DNA of 64,000 bases from Spinactinospora alkalitolerans (GCF_013408795.1 NZ_JACCCC010000001.1:1984001-2048000); one strand, 5' to 3'; positions 10,036-21,047 are shown, numbered from the stretch's first letter. Notes: a model not told the origin generated them from the letters alone. Numbers and translations: made by a program.

Positions 10036-11040
10036 ATGGCCTTCAACCTGCGCAACCGCAGTTTCGTGAAAGAGCTCGACTTCACCCCGCAGGAATTCGC
10101 GTTCCTGCTCAAACTCTCGGCCGAGCTCAAGGCCGCCAAGTACGCGGGCACCGAGCGGCAGCGCCTCAAGGGCAGGAACATCGCCCTGATCTTCGAGAAG
10201 ACCTCCACCCGCACCCGGTGCGCGTTCGAGGTCGCGGCACACGACCAGGGCGCGCACGTCACCTACCTGGACCCGTCGGGCTCGCAGATCGGCCACAAGG
10301 AATCCATCAAGGACACCGCCAGGGTCCTGGGCCGGATGTTCGACGGCATCGAGTACCGGGGGTCGCGGCAGGCCCTGGTCGAGGAGCTCGCCGCGCACGC
10401 GGGCGTCCCGGTGTGGAACGGCCTCACCGACGAGTGGCACCCCACCCAGATGCTGGCCGACTTCCTCACCATCACCGAGCACACCGACAAGCCGCTGAGC
10501 GAGGTCAAGCTCGCCTACATGGGCGACGCCCGCAACAACCTCGGCCACTCGCTGACCGTGACCGGTGCGATGCTGGGCACCGACGTGCGCATGGTCGCGC
10601 CCAAGGAGCTGTGGCCCGACGAGGAGGCGGTGGCCGGGCCGGCCCGCGCCCTGGCCGAGAGGACCGGAGGCAGGATCGCCTTCACCGACGACGTCGCCGA
10701 AGGCCTTCGCGACGTCGACTTCGTCTACACCGACGTGTGGGTGTCGATGGGCGAGCCGGCCGAGACGTGGGACCGGCGCATCGAACTGCTCAGGCCCTAC
10801 CAGGTCAACGCCGAGGCGATGGCGGCCACCGGCAACCCGGCCGTGAAGTTCCTGCACTGCCTGCCGGCCTTCCACGACCGCGACACCGGGATCGGCGAGG
10901 AGATCCACGCCAGGACCGGCATGGCGGAACTGGAGGTCACCGACGAGGTCTTCGAGTCCGAGGCCTCGATCGTCTTCGACCAGGCGGAGAACCGCATGCA
11001 TACGATCAAGGCCGTCATGGTCGCGACCCTGGGGAGCTGA
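10036..11040 (+). CDS. arcB: Ornithine carbamoyltransferase
   Basis: A 334-residue transcarbamoylase. The carbamoyl-phosphate loop STRTR is at 57-61 and the ornithine loop HCLPAFHD at 274-281, with DEWHPTQ near 135. Next to arginine deiminase it most likely works in the catabolic direction, converting citrulline plus phosphate to ornithine and carbamoyl phosphate, hence the name arcB; an anabolic ArgF cannot be excluded by sequence. The ATG at 10036 ([13 protein letters not shown]) matches the usual N-terminus; an in-frame GTG at 9919 would add a Pro-rich extension not seen in the family. The 142 bp after arcA contain an AT-rich patch (tgtgtatattc) that may carry a promoter. Confidence 0.95.
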   Translation: MAFNLRNRSFVKELDFTPQEFAFLLKLSAELKAAKYAGTERQRLKGRNIALIFEKTSTRTRCAFEVAAHDQGAHVTYLDPSGSQIGHKESIKDTARVLGRMFDGIEYRGSRQALVEELAAHAGVPVWNGLTDEWHPTQMLADFLTITEHTDKPLSEVKLAYMGDARNNLGHSLTVTGAMLGTDVRMVAPKELWPDEEAVAGPARALAERTGGRIAFTDDVAEGLRDVDFVYTDVWVSMGEPAETWDRRIELLRPYQVNAEAMAATGNPAVKFLHCLPAFHDRDTGIGEEIHARTGMAELEVTDEVFESEASIVFDQAENRMHTIKAVMVATLGS

Positions 11041-11066
11041 CCGGCGCCATTGGTGTCGGTGGTCGC

Positions 11067-11462
11067 CTACCGGTGCGCGGTGCCGGAGGTCGGGGCGGCC
11101 TCGGCCGAGGCTCCGGCTGCGGGGGAGTCGACGGCGGCGGAGGCCGCCCGCGCCCCGGCGTCGCGGCCGTTGCGGACCGCGGCGAGCAGCAGCGCCAGCC
11201 AGCCGGCGGCCGCCACCGCCGGCTGCGCCAGGAGCATGACCAGTCCGGCGACGGATTCGGTGGCAAAGCCCGTGCCGACCTGCACCGCCAGCCACAGGAA
11301 CGGCAGCGCGGCGGCGAGCGCCTGCAGCACCAGCCCGCCCGTGATCAGCGCCCGCCGGCGCGGCCGCAGGGCCAGCACGAGGACGAGCCCGATCGCCAGG
11401 ACCACCGCGGACGGCCCCAGGTCGCGGACCAGGTTCACCCATGGCACACCGAGAGACTCCAT
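11067..11462 (-). CDS. Small three-helix membrane protein, unknown function
   Basis: From ATG 11462 the frame gives 131 residues with three hydrophobic segments (about 13-32, 40-65 and 72-102) and an Ala-rich, probably disordered C-terminus. I do not recognise a family. Longer in-frame starts to 11591 would add an Arg/Pro-rich leader unlike a protein, so the ATG beginning MESLGVPW is preferred. It converges on arcB with 26 bp between stop codons. Topology suggests a small inner-membrane protein; nothing else can be inferred. Confidence 0.65.
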   Translation of the reverse strand: MESLGVPWVNLVRDLGPSAVVLAIGLVLVLALRPRRRALITGGLVLQALAAALPFLWLAVQVGTGFATESVAGLVMLLAQPAVAAAGWLALLLAAVRNGRDAGARAASAAVDSPAAGASAEAAPTSGTAHR

Positions 11463-11673
11463 CGCACCGAGGTTAGCGGTCCGGTCGGGCCGCCATGGTC
11501 TGCTGTGCGGCCTTGTCGGCTGCCGGACGGCGGGTGGTCTGCGCGGGAAAAGCAGCGATGAGGGCGGCGGCGGGTCCGGGCGGGCGCACAAGTGCCCGTT
11601 TTGCGGTGGTTCCCTCGCCGGTCTTGGCCTTGTGGGCGTTACTTGACGCTTTCAGGCCCCACAAGGTCAACGT
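11463..11673. other. Intergenic, upstream of the small membrane protein
   Basis: Together with the inverted repeat to its right this forms a 745 bp stretch without a credible gene. This left portion is GC-rich, lacks recognisable coding periodicity or homology, and probably holds the promoter of the minus-strand membrane-protein gene that begins at 11462. I see no clear -10/-35 pair. Confidence 0.4.
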
Positions 11674-12170
11674 GAGTTTCAACCTCGACCATCGGGGGCG
11701 TGAAGCCTCAGCCGAAGGTGGGATCCGCGGTGGCCGGGCGATCCTCTCGCGTGGCCGAAGGCCCCCAAAGGGATCGCACCGGCGCCGCGCCGCCCACGCC
11801 GCCTGCGTGGGCGCCAGGACGCGACCGGGGTTTCGGTGCGCGGTGAGGGCGCGGGCCGCCGTGCCCGCCCGCCTCGGCCACCGAGGGCGTGAGACACCGG
11901 CCACAGGAGTTTGAACCCCCGCCCAAAGACTGAACGCACACCGCCACCTCGGGCGCCGGGCCGAAACCGGGGTGTCGGCCTGTGCCCACGCAGGCGGCGT
12001 GCGCTTCGCGCGCGTGAGGGCGATTTTGCGTCCACGGGCCTTCGGCCACGCGAGAGAATCGCCCACCCGCGCGCCGTCCCTCCTGGGGCCGGCCTTCACG
12101 ACTCCCTGGGGTCGAGGTGGAGGGTGCCCGCCCACGCGCCCACTCCGTCCCGGGACCGAGGTTGAAACTC
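11674..12170. repeat. ~0.5 kb imperfect inverted repeat (giant palindrome)
   Basis: Two copies of a ~200-250 bp sequence face each other around a centre near 11.90 kb. Matching arms include 11674-11687 with 12157-12170 (14 of 14), 11738-11764 with 12036-12062 (26 of 27, reading ctcgcgtggccgaaggccc on the plus strand of the left arm), and 11796-11812 with 11984-12000 (gcctgcgtgggc core). The arms differ in length, so it is old or built from two insertions of one element in opposite orientation. Open frames inside it occur on both strands and are mirror images, so I treat them as non-coding. It lies between the stop of the ABC permease gene and the start of a small membrane-protein gene. Its nature is unknown. 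Confidence 0.75.
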
Positions 12171-12207
12171 AAGATCAAGATCGGCGAGAAGGGGTGGGCC
12201 CGGCGCC

Positions 12208-13071
12208 CTACTCCCAGCGGAAGAAGCGGCTCGCCAGGGCGGCCGCGACGGCGGCCCAGGCGGCGAGGACGGTGAGGGAGAGCAGGGGCGGACCGGCGCC
12301 GTCGGTCAGGACGGCGCGCAGGCCGTCGGCCAGTGCGGTGATCGGCAGGGCCGCCAGGACCGGTTGCGCGGCCTCGGGGTAGCGGTCGACGGGGAAGACC
12401 ACGCCGCCCAGGCCCAGCAGCACCACGTAGACCAGGTTGGCCGCCGCCAGCGTCGCCTCGGCGCGCAGGGTCCCGGCCATCAGCAGGGCGAGCGAGCTGA
12501 ACGCCGCCGTGGCCAGCAGCACCAGGACCGCGGCCTGGGCCGCGCCCGCCGCGCCCCCCGCGGGCGACCAGCCCAGGGCGAGCGCCACGCCCGCGAGCAC
12601 CGCGATCTGCAGCGCCTGCACGGCCAGCACGGCCAGCGTCTTCGCGCCCAGCAGGCCCAGCCGCGACAGGGGCGTGGCGCCCAGCCGCTTGAGCACGCCG
12701 TAGCGCCGTTCGAAGCCGGTGCCGATCGCCTGGCCGGTGAACGCCGTGGACATCACCGCCAGCGCGATGATGCCGGGGGCGAGGAAGTCCACCCGCGTGC
12801 CGTCTCCCAGGTCGAGCAGCGAGGTGACGCTGAACCCGACCAGCAGCAGCACCGGGATGACCATGGTCAGCAGTAGCTGCTCGCCGTTGCGCAGCATCAC
12901 GCGCAGCTCCATCCCCGCCTGCGCCAGCACCATGCGCGGCAGCGGCGCCGCGCCGGGGTTGGGCGAGAACGCGCCGGAGGCCGGGCGCCGGGCCGGGGAC
13001 GCCTGCGACGGCGGGCCGGAGGGCGCGCGGGAGCGCGGGCTGGAAGAGCTGTTCCTGGCGTGATCGGTCAT
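12208..13071 (-). CDS. ABC-2 type transporter permease
   Basis: A 287-residue permease: a Ser/Pro-rich cytoplasmic N-terminus of about 50 residues, then six transmembrane helices typical of ABC-2 exporters (MELRVMLRNGEQLLLTMVIP marks the entry to the first). It pairs with the ATPase encoded just upstream; the two genes overlap by four bases (ATGA at 13068-13071), so they are translationally coupled. Substrate is unknown; such small ABC-2 pairs in actinomycetes often serve drug or lipid export. ATG 13071 is the only start that fits this overlap. Confidence 0.88.
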   Translation of the reverse strand: MTDHARNSSSSPRSRAPSGPPSQASPARRPASGAFSPNPGAAPLPRMVLAQAGMELRVMLRNGEQLLLTMVIPVLLLVGFSVTSLLDLGDGTRVDFLAPGIIALAVMSTAFTGQAIGTGFERRYGVLKRLGATPLSRLGLLGAKTLAVLAVQALQIAVLAGVALALGWSPAGGAAGAAQAAVLVLLATAAFSSLALLMAGTLRAEATLAAANLVYVVLLGLGGVVFPVDRYPEAAQPVLAALPITALADGLRAVLTDGAGPPLLSLTVLAAWAAVAAALASRFFRWE

Positions 13072-14000
13072 GATTCGCGGAGGTCCCGGCCGGTGAGTTC
13101 GAGGAAGACGTCTTCGAGGGTGCGCCGCTGTACGCGCAGGTCCTCGGGCAGGACGCCGTTGGCCGCGCACCAGGTGGTGACCGTGGCCAGGAATCCCGGC
13201 CCCAGCCCGGCGGGGTCGGCGCTCACGGCCACGTACTGGCCGCCGGGGAGCTCCTCGACGTCGCACTCGCCGGGCAGCGCCCGCAGCAGGCTCGCGGTGT
13301 CCAGGCCCGGATCGGCGCGGAAGCGCAGCTCCTGCCGCGCGTCGGTGAGGTCGGCGGTGCTGCCGTCGGCGACCACCCGGCCGTGGTCGACGATGACCAC
13401 GTGGTCGGCGAGCCGCTCGGCCTCCTCCATGTGGTGGGTGGTCAGCACCACCCCCACACCGGCGTCGCGCAGTTCGCCGACGAGCTCCCAGGCGGCCATG
13501 CGGGCCTGGGGGTCCAGGCCGGCGGTCGGCTCGTCCAGGAAGACCAGTTCGGGGCGGCCGATCACGGCCGCGGCCAGCGACAGCCGCTGCTGCTGCCCGC
13601 CGGACAGTCGGCGGAACGGCGTCCGCGCCGCGGAGAGCAGCCCCAACCGCTCCAGCAGCTCCTGCGGCGGGACGGGGTCGGCGTGGAAGGCGGCCATGAG
13701 CCGCAGCCACTCGCCGGCGCGCGCGCCGGTGGGCACCCCGCCGGCCTGCAGCATCACGCCGACCCTGGGCTTGAGCGCGCGGGCGTCGGCCGCCGGGTCC
13801 AGGCCGAGGACGCGGACGCGGCCGGAGTCGGCGCGGCGGAACCCCTCGCAGATCTCGATCGTCGAGGTCTTGCCCGCGCCGTTGGGTCCGAGCAGTGCGG
13901 TCACGGCGCCGCGGGGCGCGGCGAACGACAGGCCGGCCACGGCGGTGGTGCCGCCGTAGCGCTTGACCAAGTCGGTTACCTCGACCGCGGCTGTGTCCAT
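13068..14000 (-). CDS. ABC transporter ATP-binding protein
   Basis: A 310-residue ATPase of the drug/daunorubicin-resistance (CcmA-like) group. Walker A GPNGAGKTS at about 38-46, signature LSGGQQQR at about 131-138, Walker B LVFLDEP at about 151-157, and the switch histidine in TTHHMEE near 187. The last ~90 residues form the C-terminal regulatory domain common in exporters of ABC-2 type. ATG 14000 gives the standard N-terminus (VEVTDLVKRYGG). It is the first gene of a two-gene operon with the permease and diverges from sufR; the ~250 bp between them hold the suf control sites. Confidence 0.92.
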   Translation of the reverse strand: MDTAAVEVTDLVKRYGGTTAVAGLSFAAPRGAVTALLGPNGAGKTSTIEICEGFRRADSGRVRVLGLDPAADARALKPRVGVMLQAGGVPTGARAGEWLRLMAAFHADPVPPQELLERLGLLSAARTPFRRLSGGQQQRLSLAAAVIGRPELVFLDEPTAGLDPQARMAAWELVGELRDAGVGVVLTTHHMEEAERLADHVVIVDHGRVVADGSTADLTDARQELRFRADPGLDTASLLRALPGECDVEELPGGQYVAVSADPAGLGPGFLATVTTWCAANGVLPEDLRVQRRTLEDVFLELTGRDLRES

Positions 14001-14170
14001 GCCGCAAAGTGTAGGCCGACGTCGCAGCCCCGGCGCACCGGGTCGCTTCCGCGGGGCGGGGCGCCGGGCGTGTCGGAATGTGGGATTCCCGTCCCGGGAT
14101 GTGGTCGATTTCCCGCATGGGTCCGCCGGCTCCGGAGCGCGATCGCGGCCGCCGGCCGCCGAAGTGCCTG

Positions 14171-14189
14171 TTAGGCAAGGCTTGCCTGG
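14171..14189. promoter_or_regulatory. Iron-box-like palindrome (IdeR/DmdR1/DtxR type) before suf operon
   Basis: The site reads TTAGGCAAGGCTTGCCTGG and has a perfect 7-1-7 palindromic core (AGGCAAG g CTTGCCT, 14173-14187). It matches 13 of 19 positions of the actinobacterial iron-box consensus TTAGGTTAGGCTAACCTAA as I recall it. It lies 61 bp upstream of the proposed sufR start. This would couple iron-sulfur assembly to iron supply; binding is inference. Confidence 0.55.
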
Positions 14190-14238
14190 GTGATGTATGG
14201 CATGCGTCACGGTTTGCTCAGAGGGACTTATTTACGCC

Positions 14239-14253
14239 ACACTGATGTTGTGA
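14239..14253. promoter_or_regulatory. SufR-operator-like inverted repeat
   Basis: ACACT-gatgt-TGTGA. This is the ACACT-N5-TGTGA pattern I recall being reported for the mycobacterial SufR operator. It overlaps the proposed GTG start of sufR itself, which is the right place for autorepression of the suf operon. Confidence 0.6.
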
Positions 14254-15128
14254 AAAACATGAGCCACGATCCGCGGGCAGACGGGACCGCCGCGACCGGC
14301 GCGTCGCGGACGCCCGCAGGTCCCGAGCTCGGAGCCGAGACCGGCACCCGGGCACGGGTGGCGCGGCTCATTCTCGAACACGGTCCGATCACGGCGTCCA
14401 CGCTGGGTGAACGCCTCGGGCTGACGCCGGCGGCGATCCGCCGCCACCTTGACAACCTGATGGTCGAGGGCATGGTCGAGGCGCGTGACGCCCGGCCGCA
14501 GGGGCGGCGGGGCAGAGGCCGCCCCGCCCGCGTCTTCGCCATCACCGAGGCCGGCCGCGACGCGTTCGTGCACGGTTACGACGACCTCGCCTCCAGCGCC
14601 CTGCGCTTTCTCGCCGAGAAGGCCGGGCCGGCGGCGGTCACCGAGTTCGCCCGCCGCCAGGTGGCCGACCTCGAACGCCGTTACCGTCCGCGGCTCGCCG
14701 AGGTCCCGCCGCAGCAGCGGGTCCGGCTGCTGGCCGAGGCGCTGTCCTCCGACGGCTACGCCGCCTCGGCCGGAGAGGCGCCGGCCCCCGGCGGCGGCGA
14801 GCAGTTGTGCCAGCACCACTGCCCGGTGGCCCACGTCGCGGCGGAGTTCCCCGAGCTGTGCGACGCCGAGGTCGAGGCGTTCGCGCGGCTGCTGGACACT
14901 CCGGTGCGCCGGCTGGCCACCATTGCCCACGGCGACGGTGTCTGCACGACCCACGTCAGCCCCCGCGACATCAATCCGGCGGGCCCCGGGGCCGGCCCTC
15001 TCCCGAGTGAGGGCGGGCCGCGCCGCGGTGAGCGGCACCGGGACGCCCGGCACCGCGACAAGCAGTACCGCGACAAGCAGCACCATGACAGGCAAGAAGG
15101 ACGTCTGAGTCCAGGAGGATCCGCGTAA
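14250..15128 (+). CDS. sufR: SufR, iron-sulfur-sensing repressor of the suf operon
   Basis: A 292-residue ArsR/DeoR-like winged-helix regulator. The helix-turn-helix is at about 30-75 ([20 protein letters not shown]) and the cluster-binding cysteines are in CQHHCP and ELCDAE, with a further Cys in GDGVCTT. SufR holds an iron-sulfur cluster and represses suf when clusters are plentiful. The GTG at 14250 (VKNMSHD) is preferred because it resembles the VK-start of Streptomyces homologues from memory; ATG 14259 is the alternative. The last ~40 residues are unusual, made of repeated His/Arg/Asp/Lys units ([16 protein letters not shown]). Its stop overlaps the sufB start by one base (TAATG). Confidence 0.9.
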   Translation: MKNMSHDPRADGTAATGASRTPAGPELGAETGTRARVARLILEHGPITASTLGERLGLTPAAIRRHLDNLMVEGMVEARDARPQGRRGRGRPARVFAITEAGRDAFVHGYDDLASSALRFLAEKAGPAAVTEFARRQVADLERRYRPRLAEVPPQQRVRLLAEALSSDGYAASAGEAPAPGGGEQLCQHHCPVAHVAAEFPELCDAEVEAFARLLDTPVRRLATIAHGDGVCTTHVSPRDINPAGPGAGPLPSEGGPRRGERHRDARHRDKQYRDKQHHDRQEGRLSPGGSA

Positions 15129-16540
15129 TGACGTCTATCGCGCACCCCGAGCTCGAAGGGCTCGGCACCTATGAGTACGGCTGGGCCGACTCCGACGCGG
15201 CCGGCGCCGCCGCGCGCCGCGGCTTGAACGAGGAGGTCGTCCGCGACATCTCCGGCAAGAAGAACGAGCCGGACTGGATGCGCGACCTGCGGCTGAAGGC
15301 ACTCAAGCTGTTCGGCAAGAAGCCGCTGCCCGCATGGGGTGCAGACCTCTCCAAGATCGACTTCGACAACATCAAGTACTTCGTGCGCTCCACGGAGCAG
15401 CAGGCCGCCTCCTGGGAGGACCTGCCCGAGGACATCAAGAACACCTACGACAAGCTGGGCATCCCCGAAGCGGAGAAGCAGCGCCTGGTCGCCGGTGTCG
15501 CCGCGCAGTACGAGTCCGAGGTCGTCTACCACCAGATCCGCGAGGACCTGGAGGCGCAGGGGGTCCTCTTCCTCGACACCGACACCGCTCTCAAGGAGCA
15601 CCCGGAGATCTTCAAGGAGTACTTCGGCACGGTCATCCCGGCCGGCGACAACAAGTTCTCCGCGCTGAACACCGCCGTGTGGAGCGGTGGCTCCTTCATC
15701 TACGTGCCGCCGAACGTGCACGTCGAGATCCCGCTGCAGGCCTACTTCCGGATCAACACCGAGAACATGGGCCAGTTCGAGCGGACGCTGATCATCGTCG
15801 ACGAGGGCGCCTACGTGCACTACGTCGAGGGCTGCACCGCTCCGATCTACAAGTCGGACTCGCTGCACTCCGCGGTCGTGGAGATCATCGTCAAGAAGAA
15901 CGCCCGCTGCCGCTACACGACCATCCAGAACTGGTCGAACAACGTCTTCAACCTGGTGACCAAGCGCGCCGTCGCCTACGAGGGCGCCACCATGGAGTGG
16001 ATCGACGGCAACATCGGCTCCCAGGTGACGATGAAGTACCCGGCCGTCTACCTCATGGGCGAGCACGCCAAGGGCGAGACGCTGTCGATCGCGTTCGCCG
16101 GCGAGGGCCAGCACCAGGACACCGGTTCCAAGATGGTGCACTGCGCGCCCAACACCTCCTCGACCATCGTGTCCAAGTCGGTGGCCCGCGGTGGCGGCCG
16201 CGCCTCCTACCGCGGCCTGGTCCAGGTCCAGGAGGGCGCGAGCCACTCCAAGTCCACGGTCAAGTGCGACGCCCTGCTGATCGACACCGAGAGCCGGTCC
16301 GACACCTACCCCTACAACGACATCCGCGAGGACGACGTTGAGATGGGCCACGAGGCCACGGTCTCCAAGGTGAGCGAGGACCAGCTCTTCTACCTGATGA
16401 GCCGCGGCCTCGACGAGGACGAGGCCATGGCGATGATCGTGCGCGGGTTCGTCGAGCCCATCGCGCGCGAGCTGCCCATGGAGTACGCGCTGGAGCTGAA
16501 CCGGCTCATCGAGCTGCAGATGGAAGGAGCGGTTGGTTAA
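15128..16540 (+). CDS. sufB: Fe-S cluster assembly scaffold SufB
   Basis: A 470-residue scaffold subunit; with SufC and SufD it forms the SufBC2D complex on which clusters are built from sulfide supplied by SufS/SufU. The family core is strong throughout: [19 protein letters not shown] (near 190-210), [21 protein letters not shown] and the C-terminal [16 protein letters not shown] and [15 protein letters not shown]. Length is normal. AGGAGGA at about 15113-15119 precedes ATG 15128. No intein or interruption is present. Confidence 0.97.
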   Translation: MTSIAHPELEGLGTYEYGWADSDAAGAAARRGLNEEVVRDISGKKNEPDWMRDLRLKALKLFGKKPLPAWGADLSKIDFDNIKYFVRSTEQQAASWEDLPEDIKNTYDKLGIPEAEKQRLVAGVAAQYESEVVYHQIREDLEAQGVLFLDTDTALKEHPEIFKEYFGTVIPAGDNKFSALNTAVWSGGSFIYVPPNVHVEIPLQAYFRINTENMGQFERTLIIVDEGAYVHYVEGCTAPIYKSDSLHSAVVEIIVKKNARCRYTTIQNWSNNVFNLVTKRAVAYEGATMEWIDGNIGSQVTMKYPAVYLMGEHAKGETLSIAFAGEGQHQDTGSKMVHCAPNTSSTIVSKSVARGGGRASYRGLVQVQEGASHSKSTVKCDALLIDTESRSDTYPYNDIREDDVEMGHEATVSKVSEDQLFYLMSRGLDEDEAMAMIVRGFVEPIARELPMEYALELNRLIELQMEGAVG

Positions 16541-16542
16541 GG

Positions 16543-17715
16543 ATGGCCAGCCCCAACATTGAGACCAAGGCCCACAGCCACGGGGCCGGGGAGATTCCCA
16601 TCTCCAAGCTCGACGTGCACGGGTCGTTCGATGTGGACGACTTCCCGGTGCCGGGCGGCCGCGAGGAGGAGTGGCGGTTCACCCCGCTGCGCCGCCTGCG
16701 CGGGCTGCACGACGGCCGCAACATCGCCGACGGCGTGGTCAAGGTCGAAACCGAGGCCCCGGCCGAGGTCACCGTCGAGACGGTGGACCGCGGCGACGCC
16801 CGCCTGGGCACGTCGTTCCTGCCCACCGACCGGGTCAGCGCCCTGGCCTACAGCGCCTTCGCTCAGGCCACGGTCGTCACGGTGCCCAAGGAGACCGAGG
16901 CCTCGGCGCCGGTCTTCGTCCGGACCACCGGTGTCGAGCGGGGCGACGCCTACGGCCACGTCCTGGTGCGCGCCGAGCGCCACTCCTCGGCCACCGTCGT
17001 CCTGGAGTACGCCGGCAGCTCCGTCTACGCCGACAACGTCGAGTTCGTCGTCGAGGACGGCGCCCGGCTCACCGTGATCAGCCTGCAGGACTGGGAGCGC
17101 GACGCCACCCAGGTGTCGCACCACTACACCAAGGTCGGCCGCGACGCCCGCTTCAGGAGCTTCGTGGTCACCCTCGGCGGCGACCTCGTCCGGCTCTCGC
17201 CGAAGGTCGGCTACACCGGCCCCGGCGGCGACGCCGAGCTGCACGGCCTGTACTTCACCGGCCCCGGCCAGCACCACGAGCACCGCTCCCTGATCGACCA
17301 CAACGTCTCCAAGACCCGCAGCCGGGTGGAGTACAAGGGCGCTCTGAGCGGCGACGACGCCCACGCGGTCTGGATCGGTGACGTGATCATCGGCGAGGGC
17401 ACCGAGGGCACCGACTCCTACGAGCACAACCGCAACCTCGTCCTCACCGACAACACCCGGGTCGACTCCGTGCCGAACCTGGAGATCTTCACCGGCGAGG
17501 TCGAGGGCGCCGGGCACGCCAGCGCCAGCGGCCGGCTCGACGACATCCACCTCTTCTACCTCCAGTCGCGCGGCATCCCCGCCGACGAGGCCCGCCGCCT
17601 GGTGATCCGCGGCTTCTTCGCCGAGCTCATCAACCGGATCGAGGTCCCGGAGCTGCGCGAGCGGATCATGGACGAGGTCGAGGAGAAGCTGCAGGAGCAG
17701 GGGCTCGATGGCTGA
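16543..17715 (+). CDS. sufD: Fe-S cluster assembly protein SufD
   Basis: A 390-residue SufB paralogue and structural partner in SufBC2D. The beta-helix core shows the family segments TGPGGDAELHGLYFTGPGQHHEHRS (split across about 225-250), KGALSGDDAHAVWIGDV and HASASGRLDDIHLFYLQSRGI near the C-terminus. ATG 16543 is two bases after the sufB stop. The 3' end overlaps the Rieske ferredoxin gene by 8 bp. Confidence 0.96.
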   Translation: MASPNIETKAHSHGAGEIPISKLDVHGSFDVDDFPVPGGREEEWRFTPLRRLRGLHDGRNIADGVVKVETEAPAEVTVETVDRGDARLGTSFLPTDRVSALAYSAFAQATVVTVPKETEASAPVFVRTTGVERGDAYGHVLVRAERHSSATVVLEYAGSSVYADNVEFVVEDGARLTVISLQDWERDATQVSHHYTKVGRDARFRSFVVTLGGDLVRLSPKVGYTGPGGDAELHGLYFTGPGQHHEHRSLIDHNVSKTRSRVEYKGALSGDDAHAVWIGDVIIGEGTEGTDSYEHNRNLVLTDNTRVDSVPNLEIFTGEVEGAGHASASGRLDDIHLFYLQSRGIPADEARRLVIRGFFAELINRIEVPELRERIMDEVEEKLQEQGLDG

Positions 17716-18034
17716 TTCGTTCGTCAAGGTCTGCGCGCTCGGTGACATCCCCGAAGAGGGGGCGCTCGGCGTCGAGATCGACGACACCCCGGTGGCGCTG
17801 GTGCGCAGCGAGGGCGAGGTGTACGCGATCAGCGACATCTGCTCCCACGCCGAGGTGAACCTGTCCGAGGGCGAGGTCGAGGACGGCACGATCGAGTGCT
17901 GGCTGCACGGATCGTGCTTCGACCTCGGCTCGGGCAAGCCGATCAACCCGCCGGCGACGCAGCCGGTACCCACCTATGTTGTGAAGATCGACGGCGACGA
18001 CGTGCTCGTCTCGCTGGACACGAAGAACTCTTAA
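17708..18034 (+). CDS. Rieske-type [2Fe-2S] ferredoxin of the suf operon
   Basis: A 108-residue soluble Rieske protein of the non-heme iron oxygenase ferredoxin type. The cluster ligands are C45-S-H47 and C64-W-L-H67, the classic CxH...CxxH arrangement. Actinobacterial suf operons often carry such a gene between sufD and sufC; it probably supplies electrons for cluster assembly, though this is not proven. The gene starts inside the end of sufD, which implies coupled translation. Confidence 0.93.
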   Translation: MADSFVKVCALGDIPEEGALGVEIDDTPVALVRSEGEVYAISDICSHAEVNLSEGEVEDGTIECWLHGSCFDLGSGKPINPPATQPVPTYVVKIDGDDVLVSLDTKNS

Positions 18035-18047
18035 GGCGAAGAGACTG

Positions 18048-20101
<2,054 letters not shown>

Positions 20102-20130
20102 CGAGGGAAGGGCGAGAAGGGCACGCGCAG

Positions 20131-20622
20131 ATGAAGCTGGACACGATGTACCAGGAGATCATCCTGGACCACTACCGCAACCCCCACAACAAGGGGTTGC
20201 GGGACCCGTACAACGCCGAGGCGCACCACATCAACCCCACCTGCGGCGACGAGGTGACGTTGCGGGTGACGCTGACCCCGGGGGATTCCGGCGACGGCGC
20301 GGTCCTCAACGGCGGCGCCACGGTCAGCGACATCTCCTACGACAGCATGGGGTGCTCGATCAGCCAGGCCAGCGCCTCGGTGCTGACCGACCTGCTGACC
20401 GGCAAGACCGTGGACGAAGGCCTGCGGGTGCTGGAGGAGTTCACCTCGCTCATGCAGTCCAAGGGCCAGGGCGAGCCCGACGAGGACGTCCTGGAGGACG
20501 CGGTGGCCTTCGTCGGCGTGTCGCAATACCCTGCCCGTATCAAGTGCGCCCTGCTCGCCTGGATGGCGTGGAAGGACGCGACCGTGCAGTCGCTCGATAC
20601 CGAGAAGGAGAGCGCCTCATGA
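20131..20622 (+). CDS. sufU: Fe-S assembly sulfurtransfer protein SufU
   Basis: A 163-residue IscU-fold protein with the SufU ligands: Cys in NPTCGDEV, Cys in DSMGCSIS and Cys in ARIKCALLAW. SufU binds zinc and accepts persulfide from SufS. ATG 20131 follows GAGAAGGG at moderate distance and 29 bp after sufS. The gene overlaps sufT by four bases. Confidence 0.96.
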   Translation: MKLDTMYQEIILDHYRNPHNKGLRDPYNAEAHHINPTCGDEVTLRVTLTPGDSGDGAVLNGGATVSDISYDSMGCSISQASASVLTDLLTGKTVDEGLRVLEEFTSLMQSKGQGEPDEDVLEDAVAFVGVSQYPARIKCALLAWMAWKDATVQSLDTEKESAS

Positions 20623-20978
20623 CCGAGAACCAGACGGCTCCGGCCGCGGCCGAGCCCGCCGGGCAGAGCGGCGAGGCCCTGCTCGAGGAGATCAGCGAGG
20701 CGTTGAAGGACGTCATCGACCCCGAGCTCGGGGTCAACGTGGTCGACCTGGGCCTGCTCTACGGCGTCAACGTCGATGACGGGATCATCACCCTGGACAT
20801 GACGCTGACCAGCGCGGCCTGCCCGCTGACCGACGTCATCGAGGACCAGGCCACCAGCGCCCTGGACGAGTTCGGCCGCGAGGTCAAGATCAACTGGGTC
20901 TGGATGCCGCCGTGGGGCCCGGACAAGATCACCGATGACGGCCGCGACCAGCTCCGCATGCTGGGCTTCAACGTCTGA
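20619..20978 (+). CDS. sufT: Metal-sulfur cluster assembly factor SufT (MIP18/DUF59 family)
   Basis: A 119-residue MIP18-like protein. Family segments are DVIDPELGVNVVDLGL (about 34-49), TSAACPLTDVI with the conserved Cys, and VWMPPWGPDKIT. These proteins aid maturation of iron-sulfur proteins. It is the last gene of the suf operon; a perfect 15 bp-arm hairpin follows 19 bp after the stop. A short Ala-rich N-terminal extension precedes the domain. Confidence 0.94.
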   Translation: MTENQTAPAAAEPAGQSGEALLEEISEALKDVIDPELGVNVVDLGLLYGVNVDDGIITLDMTLTSAACPLTDVIEDQATSALDEFGREVKINWVWMPPWGPDKITDDGRDQLRMLGFNV

Positions 20979-20997
20979 CCATCGGACGTTCGAGCAC

Positions 20998-21031
20998 GTG
21001 GGGGGCCGCCCGGTACCGGGCGGCCCCCCAC
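20998..21031. terminator. Bidirectional hairpin terminator after suf operon
   Basis: A perfect inverted repeat with 15 bp arms (GTGGGGGGCCGCCCG and its complement) around GTAC. It lies between the stop codons of sufT and the convergent GNAT gene, so it can end transcription from both sides. There is no U tract, as is common in actinomycetes. Confidence 0.85.
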
Positions 21032-21047
21032 TGCGTTTCGCGCTCCC

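Noticed and set aside
11495-12178. Several open frames on both strands (up to ~220 codons)
   Set aside because: They mirror each other because the region is a palindrome, have Arg/Pro/Gly-rich products and lack ribosome sites.
12208-14178. A single 656-codon frame joining ABC permease and upstream sequence
   Set aside because: The upstream part is the ATPase gene read in the wrong frame; the true genes overlap by only four bases.
14213-14235. A sigma-70-type -35/-10 pair (ttgctc / tattta) before sufR
   Set aside because: The spacing between the two patches is only about nine bases, so they cannot form one promoter.
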